Shown piece after piece: positions 33,513-41,143 of a DNA stretch of 61,012 nt. This DNA is from Planctomycetaceae bacterium (GTDB lineage: Bacteria; Planctomycetota; Planctomycetia; Planctomycetales; Planctomycetaceae). The DNA lies in NCBI GenBank assembly GCA_013813775.1, contig JACCRE010000002.1, positions 1-61,012 of the forward strand, read 5' to 3'. The notes beneath the pieces are model-generated. The model worked only from the letters and a program-made list of their open reading frames with translations. It did no database searches and was not told the DNA's origin. Numbering within the stretch: position 1 is the first letter of the stretch; each line of letters begins with the position of its first letter. The translations under genes were made by a program, and so were the position numbers.

Positions 33513-34193
33513 TTAGCCTGAGACGAGCTTCTTCAGAATGTTTCGGAGTTCAAAGTACGTGCGTCCCGACGGATCGATGCACCACACGTTCGCGCGGAGT
33601 TGACGTCTCGCTGCGTTCACATCGGCGGCATCTCGAATCGCGACGGCTTTGACCGAAGAATGCCGGTTCGCAAGGCACGTCGCCCGGTGCGTCTGCGTTA
33701 CGAGAAGTACCGCGGCTCCGATGCCTCCGCGGCTCAGCTCGGCGATCGCGAACCTCGCCGCATCATCCGGGCAGCTAAGCAGCTCCCGCCTGGCAGCGGG
33801 CAGCACGTCCGTCAGCACGCGGTCCACGGCCGATGTCGAATGCACGATCACCGCCGCCCAACTCCTCGAAGACTGGTTTTGCCCCTTACCCGAGGTCCGT
33901 TCGGCGATGGTCCAGTCGATTTTATGGACCCGCAGGTAATCGCGGGCCGTCGGTGTCAGTATGGCTTTCGGTGCAAATCGCACCGATTTGACTCCGTTCA
34001 GCTTTGAGTCGAGCACGGCCTCCGTGATCACTCGATCGGCCAACGAGAAGGGCTCAGAGGTCACTTTAGGTACCACAGCCTCGGCGGGCTTCGCCGGCGA
34101 GACTTGCGGTGCCGGCGCAGACGCTCCTCGCAGCCGGTCGAGCACGCCGGCGACGATGGAATCGAGAAGTGTTTCGTCGATGGAAGCAGTCAC
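33513..34193 (-). CDS. Conserved PVM-BMC protein of unknown function with encapsulation-like N-terminus
   Basis: 226 aa. The N-terminal helix SIDETLLDSIVAGVLDRLRG is amphipathic and has the size and pattern of an encapsulation peptide. A linker of about 25 residues rich in Ala, Pro and Val follows, the usual arrangement for BMC cargo. The first domain contains VRFAPKAILTPTARDYLRVH, the T-P-x-A-R-x-x-L element seen in several BMC-associated proteins. The second half (WAAVIVHSTSAVDRVLTDVLPAARRELL ... GIGAAVLLVTQTHRATCLA ... NVWCIDPSGRTYFEL) is alpha/beta, like the sugar-phosphate isomerase RpiB. Homologues occur in related BMC loci but I know no tested function. Confidence 0.8.
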   Translation of the reverse strand: MTASIDETLLDSIVAGVLDRLRGASAPAPQVSPAKPAEAVVPKVTSEPFSLADRVITEAVLDSKLNGVKSVRFAPKAILTPTARDYLRVHKIDWTIAERTSGKGQNQSSRSWAAVIVHSTSAVDRVLTDVLPAARRELLSCPDDAARFAIAELSRGGIGAAVLLVTQTHRATCLANRHSSVKAVAIRDAADVNAARRQLRANVWCIDPSGRTYFELRNILKKLVSG

Positions 34194-34211
34194 GTCAGCG
34201 TTATGCTCTTT

Positions 34212-34466
34212 TCAATCGGCGATTCCGAGGACCGCCCAGCGGACAGGACTGTCTTTGCGGCCAAGCATGTCGGCGACCGCATTGCCATCGCTTGTCAGCA
34301 GCACGGTGTCGCCCTTACGCCCTCCCATATTGTCGATCGCCAGTAGCGGCTCGGCATCGGGACCGCCGGCGGCGTCAATCATCTGCACGACAAGCAACCG
34401 CCATCCGTCCATTGACGAATGCTTGACGGTCGAAGTCGCGTGGCCGAGGACTTTGGCGAGGTTCAT
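34212..34466 (-). CDS. BMC-P pentameric vertex protein (EutN/CcmL family)
   Basis: 84 aa, the shortest of the three. MNLAKVLGHATSTVKHSSMDGWRLLVVQMID is the vertex-protein N-terminal strand pair, and LLAIDNMGGRKGDTVLLTSDG is the family D-x-x-G-A-G-x-G-D-x-V motif with A changed to G-R. The first strand is followed by HSSMDGWRLLVV, matching L-x-G-x-x-L. Its ATG lies 5 bases past the arm of the inverted repeat that brackets the inserted S23-like gene, which may hide or expose its ribosome site. Confidence 0.92.
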   Translation of the reverse strand: MNLAKVLGHATSTVKHSSMDGWRLLVVQMIDAAGGPDAEPLLAIDNMGGRKGDTVLLTSDGNAVADMLGRKDSPVRWAVLGIAD

Positions 34467-34471
34467 TTGGA

Positions 34472-34912
34472 GTCGAGAGAGGAGAGTCCAGAGTCGAGTG
34501 AAGGCATCGGCGTCTCACGGCTTCCGAAGACGAGATCGGAGGCCGCTGAGAATTCGCGCGAGCTCCTCCGCCTTGTTTCGCAGATCATCAAATGATGGCC
34601 CCTCGATGAAATCCCTGCGACGTGCGATATGCAGTTGTGAAACCGTTTCCATCAGTGAGCCGTAAGCGAACTCAATGAATCGTGCCTGGTCGGCGTCTGT
34701 CAGTCGTCCGCATCCTTCGGCAATGTTGGACGAAACCGACACGACTGCTCGACGAATCTGGCTCGTCAGTCCAAAACGCTCGTCTTTTGGAAATCCTTCA
34801 GATGCGGTGTAGACAGCGTCCGCATAGTCGACTGCCTTCTGCCATCCTGTAAGCTTCTCAAAACGAAACGACGGCATAGGACTCTCTCGACTCTGGACTC
34901 TCGTCTCTCGAC
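34472..34912 (-). mobile_element. Intervening-sequence-like unit: inverted repeats around an S23/IVP gene
   Basis: Arms at 34472-34498 and 34886-34912, 27 bases each, matching at 26 of 27 positions when one is reverse-complemented. The core word is GAGAGTCCAGAGTCGAG. The only gene inside is the four-helix-bundle protein. The unit begins 3 bases after the stop of the aldehyde dehydrogenase gene and ends 5 bases before the ATG of the BMC-P gene. The layout equals that of 23S rRNA intervening sequences, whose paired ends are cut by RNase III and whose loop can encode the S23 protein. No target duplication is visible. That it is mobile is inference. Confidence 0.6.
34515..34877 (-). CDS. Four-helix-bundle protein (S23/23S rRNA-intervening-sequence type)
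   Basis: 120 aa from the ATG at 34877 (MPSFRFEKLTGWQKAVDYAD); the upstream frame only translates the repeat arm. The motif ERFGLTSQIRRAVVSVSSNI then AEGCGR identifies the TIGR02436/S23 family (F-x-L-x-x-Q-I-R-R-A-x-x-S-I-x-x-N-I-A-E-G). Relatives sit inside intervening sequences of 23S rRNA in Leptospira and Coxiella and are scattered through planctomycete genomes. The fold is a pentamer-forming helix bundle, also seen in Avd of retroelements. It has no known BMC role and breaks the operon between the dehydrogenase and a vertex gene. Confidence 0.92.
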   Translation of the reverse strand: MPSFRFEKLTGWQKAVDYADAVYTASEGFPKDERFGLTSQIRRAVVSVSSNIAEGCGRLTDADQARFIEFAYGSLMETVSQLHIARRRDFIEGPSFDDLRNKAEELARILSGLRSRLRKP

Positions 34913-34915
34913 ACC

Positions 34916-36352
34916 TCAAAAAATCCGCAGGTCATCGACCATCGCGCAGCGGCGTTGGCGGGTGAACGTCAGCGGCGTCGTCACGCCTTCGCCGGTGGGA
35001 GTCGCGATGCTATACGACAGGTAGCCTTCGCCGCCCAGCCCGAGACCCGCCGGCGACGGTCCATTCTTGATGAACAACGTCGTGTTCATCGCGCGGGCCA
35101 TCGTCGTCATGTTGCGAACGTTGCGGCTGTGAATGACGGCCGTGTGTCCGTAGCCGTGCTCGAACTCGACGCACAGATCGATGCCGTGCTGGGCGTCGCG
35201 GCACCGGACGAAAGGCACGAACGGCATCATCTGCTCTTCGAACACGAACGGATTCTTGGTGTCGGTCTCGCCGTAGAGCAGTTGGACGCCGCCGGGCAGC
35301 TTCAGACCGATCGTGTCCGCCAGAACCTGCGGGTCTTTGCCGACGAGATCGCGATTCAGAACCCAATGTCCGCCTTGTTCTTTGGGAGGGCTGAACGCGG
35401 CTTTCGTCAGTCCTTCGATCTGCGAGGCGTTGAGCCGGAAAGCTCCATTGCGGCTCATCGAGTCCATCAAGTTGTCGAAGACGCTTTCGACGACGAAGAC
35501 CTCCTTCTCGCCGATGCACAGCAGGTTGTTGTCGAAGGCTGCGCCGGTCACGATGCAGCGCGCGGCGTTGTCGAGATCGGCGGTTTCATCAACGAGCACC
35601 GGCGGGTTGCCCGGCCCGGCGACGATAGCCCGCTTTCGACTTGCCAAGGCGGCGCGGGCGACCGCGGGTCCGCCCGTCACCACGAGCAAGCGCACAGTGC
35701 GATGGTTGAAAATCTCGTCGGCGGTTTCGATCGTCGGGTTCCGCACGATCGTGATCAGGTTCGTCAGGCCGAGCGCCTTGTGAATCGCCCGGTTGAAGCG
35801 GCGGACACCTTCATTCGCGATCTCTTTGCCCGAGGGGTGCGCGTTGAAGACGACCGTGTTGCCCGCCGCGAGCATATTGATCACGTTGCCGGCGAGCGTC
35901 GGCAAACTGTGCGTCACCGGAGTGATCGCCCCGATGACGCCGAAGGGAGCGTACTCGGTGATCGTCAGCCCGTGATCGCCGCTCTTGGCGTCGGTCCGCA
36001 GGTACTCGACCCCCGGAACCTGCGGGATGATCTTGAGCTTGCCGATCTTGTGATCGAGCCGGCCGATCTTTGTCTCTTCGAACTCCAGCCGGCCCAGCTC
36101 TTCGGCCTGTTCGACGCACAGATCCTTGATGATCTGGATGATGCGACCGCGGTCGGCGAGGCTCAATTGCGAAAGCTGCACGAAGCCGTCTTGCGCCGCC
36201 TTCACGGCGTCATCGACTGTTTCATGCACGCCCCAATCGCCGCTACGACCTTGGCCGTTGGCGGAGCGGCCGTTGCCATTGACGGGCTTGCCAAGTTGGG
36301 CGAGCACCTCGCGAACGACTTCGCGAATCGCATTTTCGTTGGCTTGAATCAT
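34916..36352 (-). CDS. CoA-acylating aldehyde dehydrogenase of the BMC (PduP-like)
   Basis: 478 aa from the ATG at 36352 ([20 protein letters not shown]). That first helix is an encapsulation peptide, followed by a Gly/Asn/Ser linker ([16 protein letters not shown]). The catalytic Cys is in [16 protein letters not shown], the PduP/EutE-type motif (N-N-L-x-C-x-x-E-K/E). The NAD region holds [15 protein letters not shown] and [12 protein letters not shown]. It should turn lactaldehyde, or propionaldehyde in other BMCs, plus CoA and NAD into acyl-CoA and NADH inside the shell. The 3' end, 3 bases from the repeat arm, shows that the inserted unit leaves the coding frame whole. Confidence 0.95.
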   Translation of the reverse strand: MIQANENAIREVVREVLAQLGKPVNGNGRSANGQGRSGDWGVHETVDDAVKAAQDGFVQLSQLSLADRGRIIQIIKDLCVEQAEELGRLEFEETKIGRLDHKIGKLKIIPQVPGVEYLRTDAKSGDHGLTITEYAPFGVIGAITPVTHSLPTLAGNVINMLAAGNTVVFNAHPSGKEIANEGVRRFNRAIHKALGLTNLITIVRNPTIETADEIFNHRTVRLLVVTGGPAVARAALASRKRAIVAGPGNPPVLVDETADLDNAARCIVTGAAFDNNLLCIGEKEVFVVESVFDNLMDSMSRNGAFRLNASQIEGLTKAAFSPPKEQGGHWVLNRDLVGKDPQVLADTIGLKLPGGVQLLYGETDTKNPFVFEEQMMPFVPFVRCRDAQHGIDLCVEFEHGYGHTAVIHSRNVRNMTTMARAMNTTLFIKNGPSPAGLGLGGEGYLSYSIATPTGEGVTTPLTFTRQRRCAMVDDLRIF

Positions 36353-36398
36353 CAACTTTCCCCTCACCACGTCGATTCAAAGACAGCCGCGAATCGAA

Positions 36399-36911
36399 TC
36401 ACAGCCGTGATTCTTTTGAGCTGTCGTGACCCAGGCTTTTGAGCTGTTCGCGATCATCGATCCATCGCCGGAGCCGATCTCGCGTCGGGAATGAGGCCAG
36501 CATCCACGTCAGCAGCGCGGCGACGACGAGATACGACCACCAGTGTCCTTCCAGCAGATACGCGATGAGATTGAAGAACGCCGCACCTTCCAGAAGGCCG
36601 AGTCCAACAATCAGCCGCGTCTGATAGAGGCCGAAAGCAGCTTGCGGCGTCGGTTCCGCAACACCCGCTTTGGGGACGGCCTGTCCGCTCATCACGCCGA
36701 GAACGACTTGTCGAACCACGACGACCACGCCCGCCACCGCCGCCGCGACGATCGAGATGAAAGCGTCGGGTTCGGGAGCCTGTCCGAGCCTCAACAAAAA
36801 TGAAACGACGCCGAACACGACTACGCCGAATACGAGCGATCCCGCGATGATCTTGCTTGTCGCAAGCATCGGCGTCAGATCGCGATCGCTGTCAGCGGGT
36901 GCGTTGGACAT
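36399..36911 (-). CDS. Four-helix membrane protein encoded within the BMC operon
   Basis: 170 aa. Four hydrophobic segments: IIAGSLVFGVVVFGVVSFLL, FISIVAAAVAGVVVVV, LIVGLGLLEGAAFFNLIAYL and WSYLVVAALLTWMLASF. The N-terminus is acidic (DSDRDLTP) and the C-terminus ends RLRRWIDDREQLKSLGHDSS. It starts 15 bases after the stop of a vertex-protein gene and ends 46 bases before the dehydrogenase start, so it is a true member of the operon. The family is not recognised. It might pass substrate or product, or tether the shell, but nothing in the sequence shows this. Confidence 0.75.
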   Translation of the reverse strand: MSNAPADSDRDLTPMLATSKIIAGSLVFGVVVFGVVSFLLRLGQAPEPDAFISIVAAAVAGVVVVVRQVVLGVMSGQAVPKAGVAEPTPQAAFGLYQTRLIVGLGLLEGAAFFNLIAYLLEGHWWSYLVVAALLTWMLASFPTRDRLRRWIDDREQLKSLGHDSSKESRL

Positions 36912-36926
36912 CGAAACGGTTCGATT

Positions 36927-37259
36927 TCAGGTCTTCGCGGCAGATTCTCGACGACTGGCATCGAACACGGTCGCGCCATGGGCATTCACGCGATCGACGA
37001 TTCCGACGATCGCGGCATCGACGGGCAAGGTCTTGGTCTCGGGAGTGAATCTCGCACTCGAACCCTGCACGCAAAACACGATCTCGCCAGTGCCCGCGCC
37101 GACCGTATCCACGACGACGAAGCTGCGGCCGGTCGGCTTGAGTTCCGAGAGATCGGCTTCGGCAACCCGCAGCGGCTCGACGAGCAGCAGCTTCTGCCCG
37201 ACCATCGACGCGACCTTGTGCGTCGAAACGAGACTGCCTGTCACTCGTGCTAAGAACAT
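36927..37259 (-). CDS. BMC-P pentameric vertex protein (EutN/CcmL family)
   Basis: 110 aa from the ATG at 37259; an in-frame TTG at 37262 would add one residue. MFLARVTGSLVSTHKVASMVGQKLLLVEPL is the vertex start (G-x-V-x-x-T-x-K-x-x-x-M-x-G-x-K-L-L), and FVVVDTVGAGTGEIVFCVQGSSAR is the D-x-V-G-A-G-x-G-E-x-V-x-x-x-x-G-S-S-A-R motif, the best match of the three vertex proteins. The C-terminal 20 residues extend past the usual end. It begins right after the hairpin repeat that ends the acetate-kinase-like gene. Confidence 0.94.
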   Translation of the reverse strand: MFLARVTGSLVSTHKVASMVGQKLLLVEPLRVAEADLSELKPTGRSFVVVDTVGAGTGEIVFCVQGSSARFTPETKTLPVDAAIVGIVDRVNAHGATVFDASRRESAAKT

Positions 37260-37280
37260 CAATATGCAGTTTCATTGAGG

Positions 37281-37355
37281 AACCGCCAAGACGCCAAGAA
37301 CGCCAAGGAGATCCCGAACTGTTTACGTCTCGGCGCTCTTGGCGTCTTGGCGGTT
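37281..37355. repeat. Inverted repeat overlapping the 3' end of the acetate-kinase-like gene
   Basis: Arms at 37281-37299 and 37337-37355 are perfect over 19 bases (left arm AACCGCCAAGACGCCAAGA) and pair 23 of 24 when extended. The same word AAGACGCCAAGAACGCCAAG is an oft-seen dispersed repeat in environmental bacteria. The right arm lies inside the coding region: the last residues of the kinase ([12 protein letters not shown]) are encoded by it, so the repeat gave the enzyme a new tail. Confidence 0.85.
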
Positions 37356-38540
37356 TGTCGAAACAACCACCGCCGTTTGTCGCGCGACGACGAGCTCTTC
37401 GTTGGTCGGGATCGTCCAGATCGCGACGCGGCTGTCTGTTGAGGAGGCCAAGGCCTCGCCTTTCGCCTCAGCATTCTTCTGAGCGTCGAGAACGAGCCCG
37501 GCCCACTCCATTCGTTCGCAGACCCGTTCGCGGATCAGCCGGCTGTTTTCGCCGATGCCGCCCGTGAACACGATCGCGTCACAGCCGCCGAGCAATGCCA
37601 TGTAGCCGCCCACGTACTGCCGGATCGCGGCGACGTAGACGTCGAGCGCGAGTTGCGACCGTGCCTCGCCTTTTCCGGCGGCGTTTTCAATGTCGCGAAG
37701 ATCGCCGCTCGTGCCGGAGAGACCAGCCAGTCCACCTTTGTTCGCGAGGTCCGCCAGAAGCTCTTCGAGGCTCTGGCCGGTGCGCCGCATGAGATAAGCC
37801 AGACTGAACGGATCAAAGTCGCCGACACGGTTGTTCTGCGGAAGTCCGCTCTGGGGACTCATTCCCATTGACGTCGCGATGCTTGTGCCACAGTCGATGG
37901 CGCAGATCGAGCTGCTGCCGCCCAAGTGGCAGGAAACCACCTTCTGATCGCTTTTCCCGGTCAGATCAGCGACTCTGCCGGCGATGAAGCGATGGCTTGC
38001 ACCATGAAATCCCCAGCGCTTGATTCCATACTTCGTTTCCCATTCCGTGGGCACCGCATAGCTGCGATGTGCGGCCGGGATCGTGTCGTGAAATCCCGTT
38101 TCCAAAGCCGCCACGAGCGGAATCTGCGGAAAGGCCGCTTTCAGCGTCCGCATCGCTTTCACGTACGGTGGGTTATGAGCCGGCGCGACGTCGAAAAGAT
38201 CCTCCATCTCGGCGAGCAACTCGTCGTCAACTCGACGCACGCCCGACAGCCGGCCCGCATGCACCGCCTTGAAACCAATGCCGGCGATTTCATCGACGCT
38301 GGCAAGACAGCCGCCCTCGCCGGTGAGTTGATCGAGACACATGCGCAGCGCGGCGGCATGATCGGGAACGTCGGCGGTCGCTTCCGATTTCAGATTTCCG
38401 ACCTCGACGACGCAGCGACTCTCGGCTTGGCCGATCCGATCGATGCCGCCGCGCGCGAGTTGCGTTGCGGTAGCGCCTTCGAGATCGAACAGCCGGTACT
38501 TGAAGCTGGTCGAGCCGAGATTCGCGACGAGGATTTTCAT
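37323..38540 (-). CDS. ackA: Acetate kinase family enzyme of the BMC operon
   Basis: 405 aa from the ATG at 38540 ([19 protein letters not shown]); an in-frame start at 38618 is rejected because it runs into the BMC-H gene. The ASKHA kinase is complete: [75 protein letters not shown] and [11 protein letters not shown]. By eye two positions differ from characterised acetate kinases: the Arg of H-R-V-V-H-G-G is Lys, and the D-T-A-F-H Asp is Glu (ETGFH). This may reflect lactyl- or propionyl-phosphate as substrate. There is no encapsulation peptide, so it probably acts outside the shell. The 3' end is a repeat arm. Confidence 0.92.
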   Translation of the reverse strand: MKILVANLGSTSFKYRLFDLEGATATQLARGGIDRIGQAESRCVVEVGNLKSEATADVPDHAAALRMCLDQLTGEGGCLASVDEIAGIGFKAVHAGRLSGVRRVDDELLAEMEDLFDVAPAHNPPYVKAMRTLKAAFPQIPLVAALETGFHDTIPAAHRSYAVPTEWETKYGIKRWGFHGASHRFIAGRVADLTGKSDQKVVSCHLGGSSSICAIDCGTSIATSMGMSPQSGLPQNNRVGDFDPFSLAYLMRRTGQSLEELLADLANKGGLAGLSGTSGDLRDIENAAGKGEARSQLALDVYVAAIRQYVGGYMALLGGCDAIVFTGGIGENSRLIRERVCERMEWAGLVLDAQKNAEAKGEALASSTDSRVAIWTIPTNEELVVARQTAVVVSTNRQDAKSAET

Positions 38541-38565
38541 TGCACGGTCAAAGTCCGAGTCGCAC

Positions 38566-38967
38566 TCAGATGAACGCCCGCAACAGGCTTTCGGCCGGAC
38601 GGGCGATGATGTGGGCACTCACGAGTTCGCCGACCTGGCTTGCTGCGCTCGCCCCGGCATCGACCGCGGCACGCACGCTGCCGACGTCGCCTTTGATGAT
38701 CGTCGTCACGTAAGCGCCGCCGATCTGGACTTGCTTGACGAGATGCACGTTGGCGGCCTTCAGCATGGCATCGGCGGCCTCGATTTGGGCGATCAGCCCC
38801 TTCGTTTCAATGAATCCGACGGCGTCGTTCATAAAGTTCTGCTTTCGATCCGCCAGCCGTTCGGCTGGCGGCGTGGTCGTGGATTGGGGAGGCGAAGTCG
38901 CTCGCTGGGTACGTCCGCCTTCCGAAGACCGGCGGCGTCGCGGCGTTTTGGCGCTGTCGGTGCTCAT
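38566..38967 (-). CDS. BMC-H hexameric shell protein with long N-terminal extension
   Basis: 133 aa from the ATG at 38967. The BMC domain starts at residue 46 ([23 protein letters not shown]) and has [34 protein letters not shown] and a C-terminal [10 protein letters not shown]. The first 45 residues are Arg/Ser/Thr/Pro-rich ([19 protein letters not shown]), a disordered basic tail not seen in its sister gene. An internal ATG at 38832 would give a normal 88 aa shell protein. Neither start has a clear ribosome site. If the extension is real it may bind nucleic acid or the cell interior. The gene ends 25 bases before the kinase start. Confidence 0.9.
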   Translation of the reverse strand: MSTDSAKTPRRRRSSEGGRTQRATSPPQSTTTPPAERLADRKQNFMNDAVGFIETKGLIAQIEAADAMLKAANVHLVKQVQIGGAYVTTIIKGDVGSVRAAVDAGASAASQVGELVSAHIIARPAESLLRAFI

Positions 38968-39038
38968 GGGACGGACGTGTCAGTACGCGAGAACTGCGTC
39001 AGGCGAACGCGTGTGGTGTCTGCCCTGCGGCCGAAAGA

Positions 39039-39350
39039 TCACTCGGCTCCGCCGCTCTGACCGCCGGACTTCAGTTTCGGCAGAACGGCGTTCAATTCGT
39101 CGTGAGGACGTGGAATGACCTGCACGCTCACGACTTCACCGATCTTGCCCGCGGCGTTCGCACCGGCGTCGATCGCCGCCTTGACGGCGGCGACGTCTCC
39201 GGTCACGAAAGCCGTCACCAGACCGCTGCCGACCTTCTCCCAGCCGACCATCTGCACGTTGGCGGCCTTGAGCATCGCGTCGGTGGCCTCGATCAGGCAC
39301 ACGAGACCCTTCGTCTCGATCATTCCCAAAGCTTGTCGAACTTCAGCCAT
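39039..39350 (-). CDS. BMC-H hexameric shell protein
   Basis: 103 aa. [30 protein letters not shown] is the BMC-domain start, with the E-T-K-G-L motif and a helix. [34 protein letters not shown] follows, then the C-terminal [14 protein letters not shown]. The pore loop reads KVGSGLV by alignment. The last 10 residues are Gly/Ser-rich. It is normal in size, unlike its upstream-extended sister encoded next in the operon, and probably forms most of the shell facets. The 5' spacer holds a pseudoknot-like repeat. Confidence 0.95.
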   Translation of the reverse strand: MAEVRQALGMIETKGLVCLIEATDAMLKAANVQMVGWEKVGSGLVTAFVTGDVAAVKAAIDAGANAAGKIGEVVSVQVIPRPHDELNAVLPKLKSGGQSGGAE

Positions 39351-39368
39351 CTTCGTCTCCGAGAGCAG

Positions 39369-39436
39369 TTAGCGGTTAGCCTTCAGCTGTTAGCGGGGTT
39401 GGGGCGATGGCGGGCTAACCGCTAATCGCTAACAGC
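39369..39436. repeat. Interleaved inverted repeats between PduL and BMC-H genes
   Basis: Two perfect pairs in A-B-A'-B' order. A is 13 bases (TTAGCGGTTAGCC) at 39369-39381 with 39413-39425. B is 10 bases (GCTGTTAGCG) at 39386-39395 with 39427-39436. Nested pairing is impossible for both at once, so either two alternative hairpins or a pseudoknot can form. It fills most of the 96-base gap between the cistrons and could set different levels for PduL and shell protein. Confidence 0.8.
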
Positions 39437-39446
39437 CCTATATCAT

Positions 39447-40259
39447 TCAGTGCTCGCAGGCGCAGGCCTTCGGCACGTACAACTCGACGTTCGAAGCGTG
39501 CTCGAGATCGATGGCGTTGCCTTCGTCGGTGTCGAGATGCACTTCGAGCTTGATATTGTCACCGGCCCTCACGACCAGGTCTTCCAGCACCGTCGTGCAG
39601 CCGCGGCTTTCGACGCGCAGGTGAACTTTGTCGCCGTTCTTCACACCATAGAAGTCGCAGTCGGCTGGGCCGATGTGGACATGGCGCATCGCGCGAATCA
39701 CACCCTGTTGCAGATCCACCACGCCCTTCGGACCGACCAGGACGCAGCCAGGGGTGCCTTGAACATCGCCGCTGATCCGGACAGGTAAATCGATCCCCAG
39801 GCTGATTCCATCGGTGAAGGCCAGCTCGACCTGGCTGTCGGGACGGCACGGTCCGAGGACGCGCACGTTCGGGATCATCCGGCGGCGCGGTCCGAAGATG
39901 GTCAACGTTTCTTCGGCCGCGTAGAAGCCGTCCTGATATAGCCACTTCGAGGGCGTGAGATCCTCTTTGCCGAACAGGATGCGGACGTGCTCATGCGTGA
40001 GATGGCAGTGTCGCGCCGAGATGTTGACGACGAGCGGGTTCGGCTTCGCCTGGCCAGAGGCCGCGCCATTTGCGGAATTGCTGCCGGCCAAGCCGTTTGT
40101 CGACGAGCGCGACGCGATCGCATCGATGGGTGGGCCGCCCGTGGCAGGCCCGATGTGTTTTCCGATCGCCGTCGGCGCTCCGCCGGTCAGCCTGGCGAGC
40201 AACACCTCACGAACGACCTTCTCGACGGCGTCGCGCGAAACGTTTGCAAGTTGAGTCAT
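39447..40259 (-). CDS. pduL: PduL-type phosphate acyltransferase of the BMC
   Basis: 270 aa. The N-terminal helix ([15 protein letters not shown]) is an encapsulation peptide close to that of the dehydrogenase. A disordered linker of about 45 residues follows (Ser/Asn/Gly/Ala). The PduL core has [15 protein letters not shown] with zinc His ligands, [20 protein letters not shown], and the second zinc block [17 protein letters not shown]. The C-terminus is [11 protein letters not shown]. It converts acyl-CoA (lactyl-CoA in the PVM model) and phosphate to acyl-phosphate and recycles CoA within the shell. It is the first enzyme gene after the regulator. Confidence 0.95.
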   Translation of the reverse strand: MTQLANVSRDAVEKVVREVLLARLTGGAPTAIGKHIGPATGGPPIDAIASRSSTNGLAGSNSANGAASGQAKPNPLVVNISARHCHLTHEHVRILFGKEDLTPSKWLYQDGFYAAEETLTIFGPRRRMIPNVRVLGPCRPDSQVELAFTDGISLGIDLPVRISGDVQGTPGCVLVGPKGVVDLQQGVIRAMRHVHIGPADCDFYGVKNGDKVHLRVESRGCTTVLEDLVVRAGDNIKLEVHLDTDEGNAIDLEHASNVELYVPKACACEH

Positions 40260-40332
40260 GACGAAGTGTGGTTCAAGTTCGGCAACATTGGCCGCCGTTC
40301 GTATGCCAAGTGCTCTGCGGATGGTGCGGCGA

Positions 40333-41082
40333 CTATGCGACCGTGAGCTGAATGTCTTCGCGGGCGAAGATGTTCTTCCAGGATTCCGTGACGCCGTCGT
40401 CGGTGACGACGTGATCCGCGACGTTCAACGGCGCGATTCTCGCCAGGGCAGGGCGACCAAGCTTGCCGCTGTCTGAGGCGACGATGACTTCCTCCGCTGT
40501 CTCGATCATCTGTCGCTCCGTTTCGACCAGCAGACTGTTTGTGTTGAAGAGTCCGGCCTCCGTCAGTCCTCCGACGCTCATCACCAGTCGCCGAACTCTC
40601 ATGCCGGCCAAGGCGGCGACGGCGACTGTGCCCAGCGCGACTCCCGTCTTCGGGTAGAGGTAACCTCCGACGAAGATCAGCTCGACTTCGGGACGGTTGA
40701 CGAGCAACGACGCGATCGGCAGCGAATTCGTGACGACCTGCAGCGGCTTTCCGGCCAGTGATCGTGCGACTTCGAACGTTGTCGTGCCTCCATCAAGAAG
40801 GATCGTCTCGTAGGGCTGAATAAGTTCGGCAACAGCGGCCGCGATTCTGCGTTTTTGCGGAGCCGCCTCGACAGTGCGGTCCTCAAATGCCGTTAGCGAG
40901 TCCCCGACGTATGCCGCCCCACCTCTCGTGCGACGAACTTGGCCGATTCGGTCAAGATATTCCAAATCCCGTCGAAGGGTGGACTCACTGGCGGGGAACC
41001 GCCCCGCAAGCTCGTGAAGGGAAATAAATCCTTTTTCTTCAATCGCTTTCAGGATTTGCTGGCGTCGTTGATCGAGGAGCAT
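40333..41082 (-). CDS. DeoR family transcriptional regulator of the BMC operon
   Basis: 249 aa from the ATG at 41082; a GTG at 41088 would add two residues. The winged HTH is [51 protein letters not shown], the DeoR/GlpR signature. The C-terminal sensor domain is that of the DeoR family: [33 protein letters not shown] (sugar-phosphate loop D-G-G/S-x-T) and [15 protein letters not shown]. It probably binds a sugar phosphate such as fuculose or rhamnulose phosphate and represses its own operon. It is the first gene, so it is likely autoregulated. Confidence 0.94.
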   Translation of the reverse strand: MLLDQRRQQILKAIEEKGFISLHELAGRFPASESTLRRDLEYLDRIGQVRRTRGGAAYVGDSLTAFEDRTVEAAPQKRRIAAAVAELIQPYETILLDGGTTTFEVARSLAGKPLQVVTNSLPIASLLVNRPEVELIFVGGYLYPKTGVALGTVAVAALAGMRVRRLVMSVGGLTEAGLFNTNSLLVETERQMIETAEEVIVASDSGKLGRPALARIAPLNVADHVVTDDGVTESWKNIFAREDIQLTVA

Positions 41083-41143
41083 CGACACGCCGCGCCTCCT
41101 GCCTCAAAGTCTCGTCTTCGCCATCTTGCCGCACGCATCCGCC

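Noticed and set aside
34955-36442. 495-residue open frame opposite the aldehyde dehydrogenase
   Set aside because: Antisense shadow of a well-conserved enzyme; no recognisable domain.
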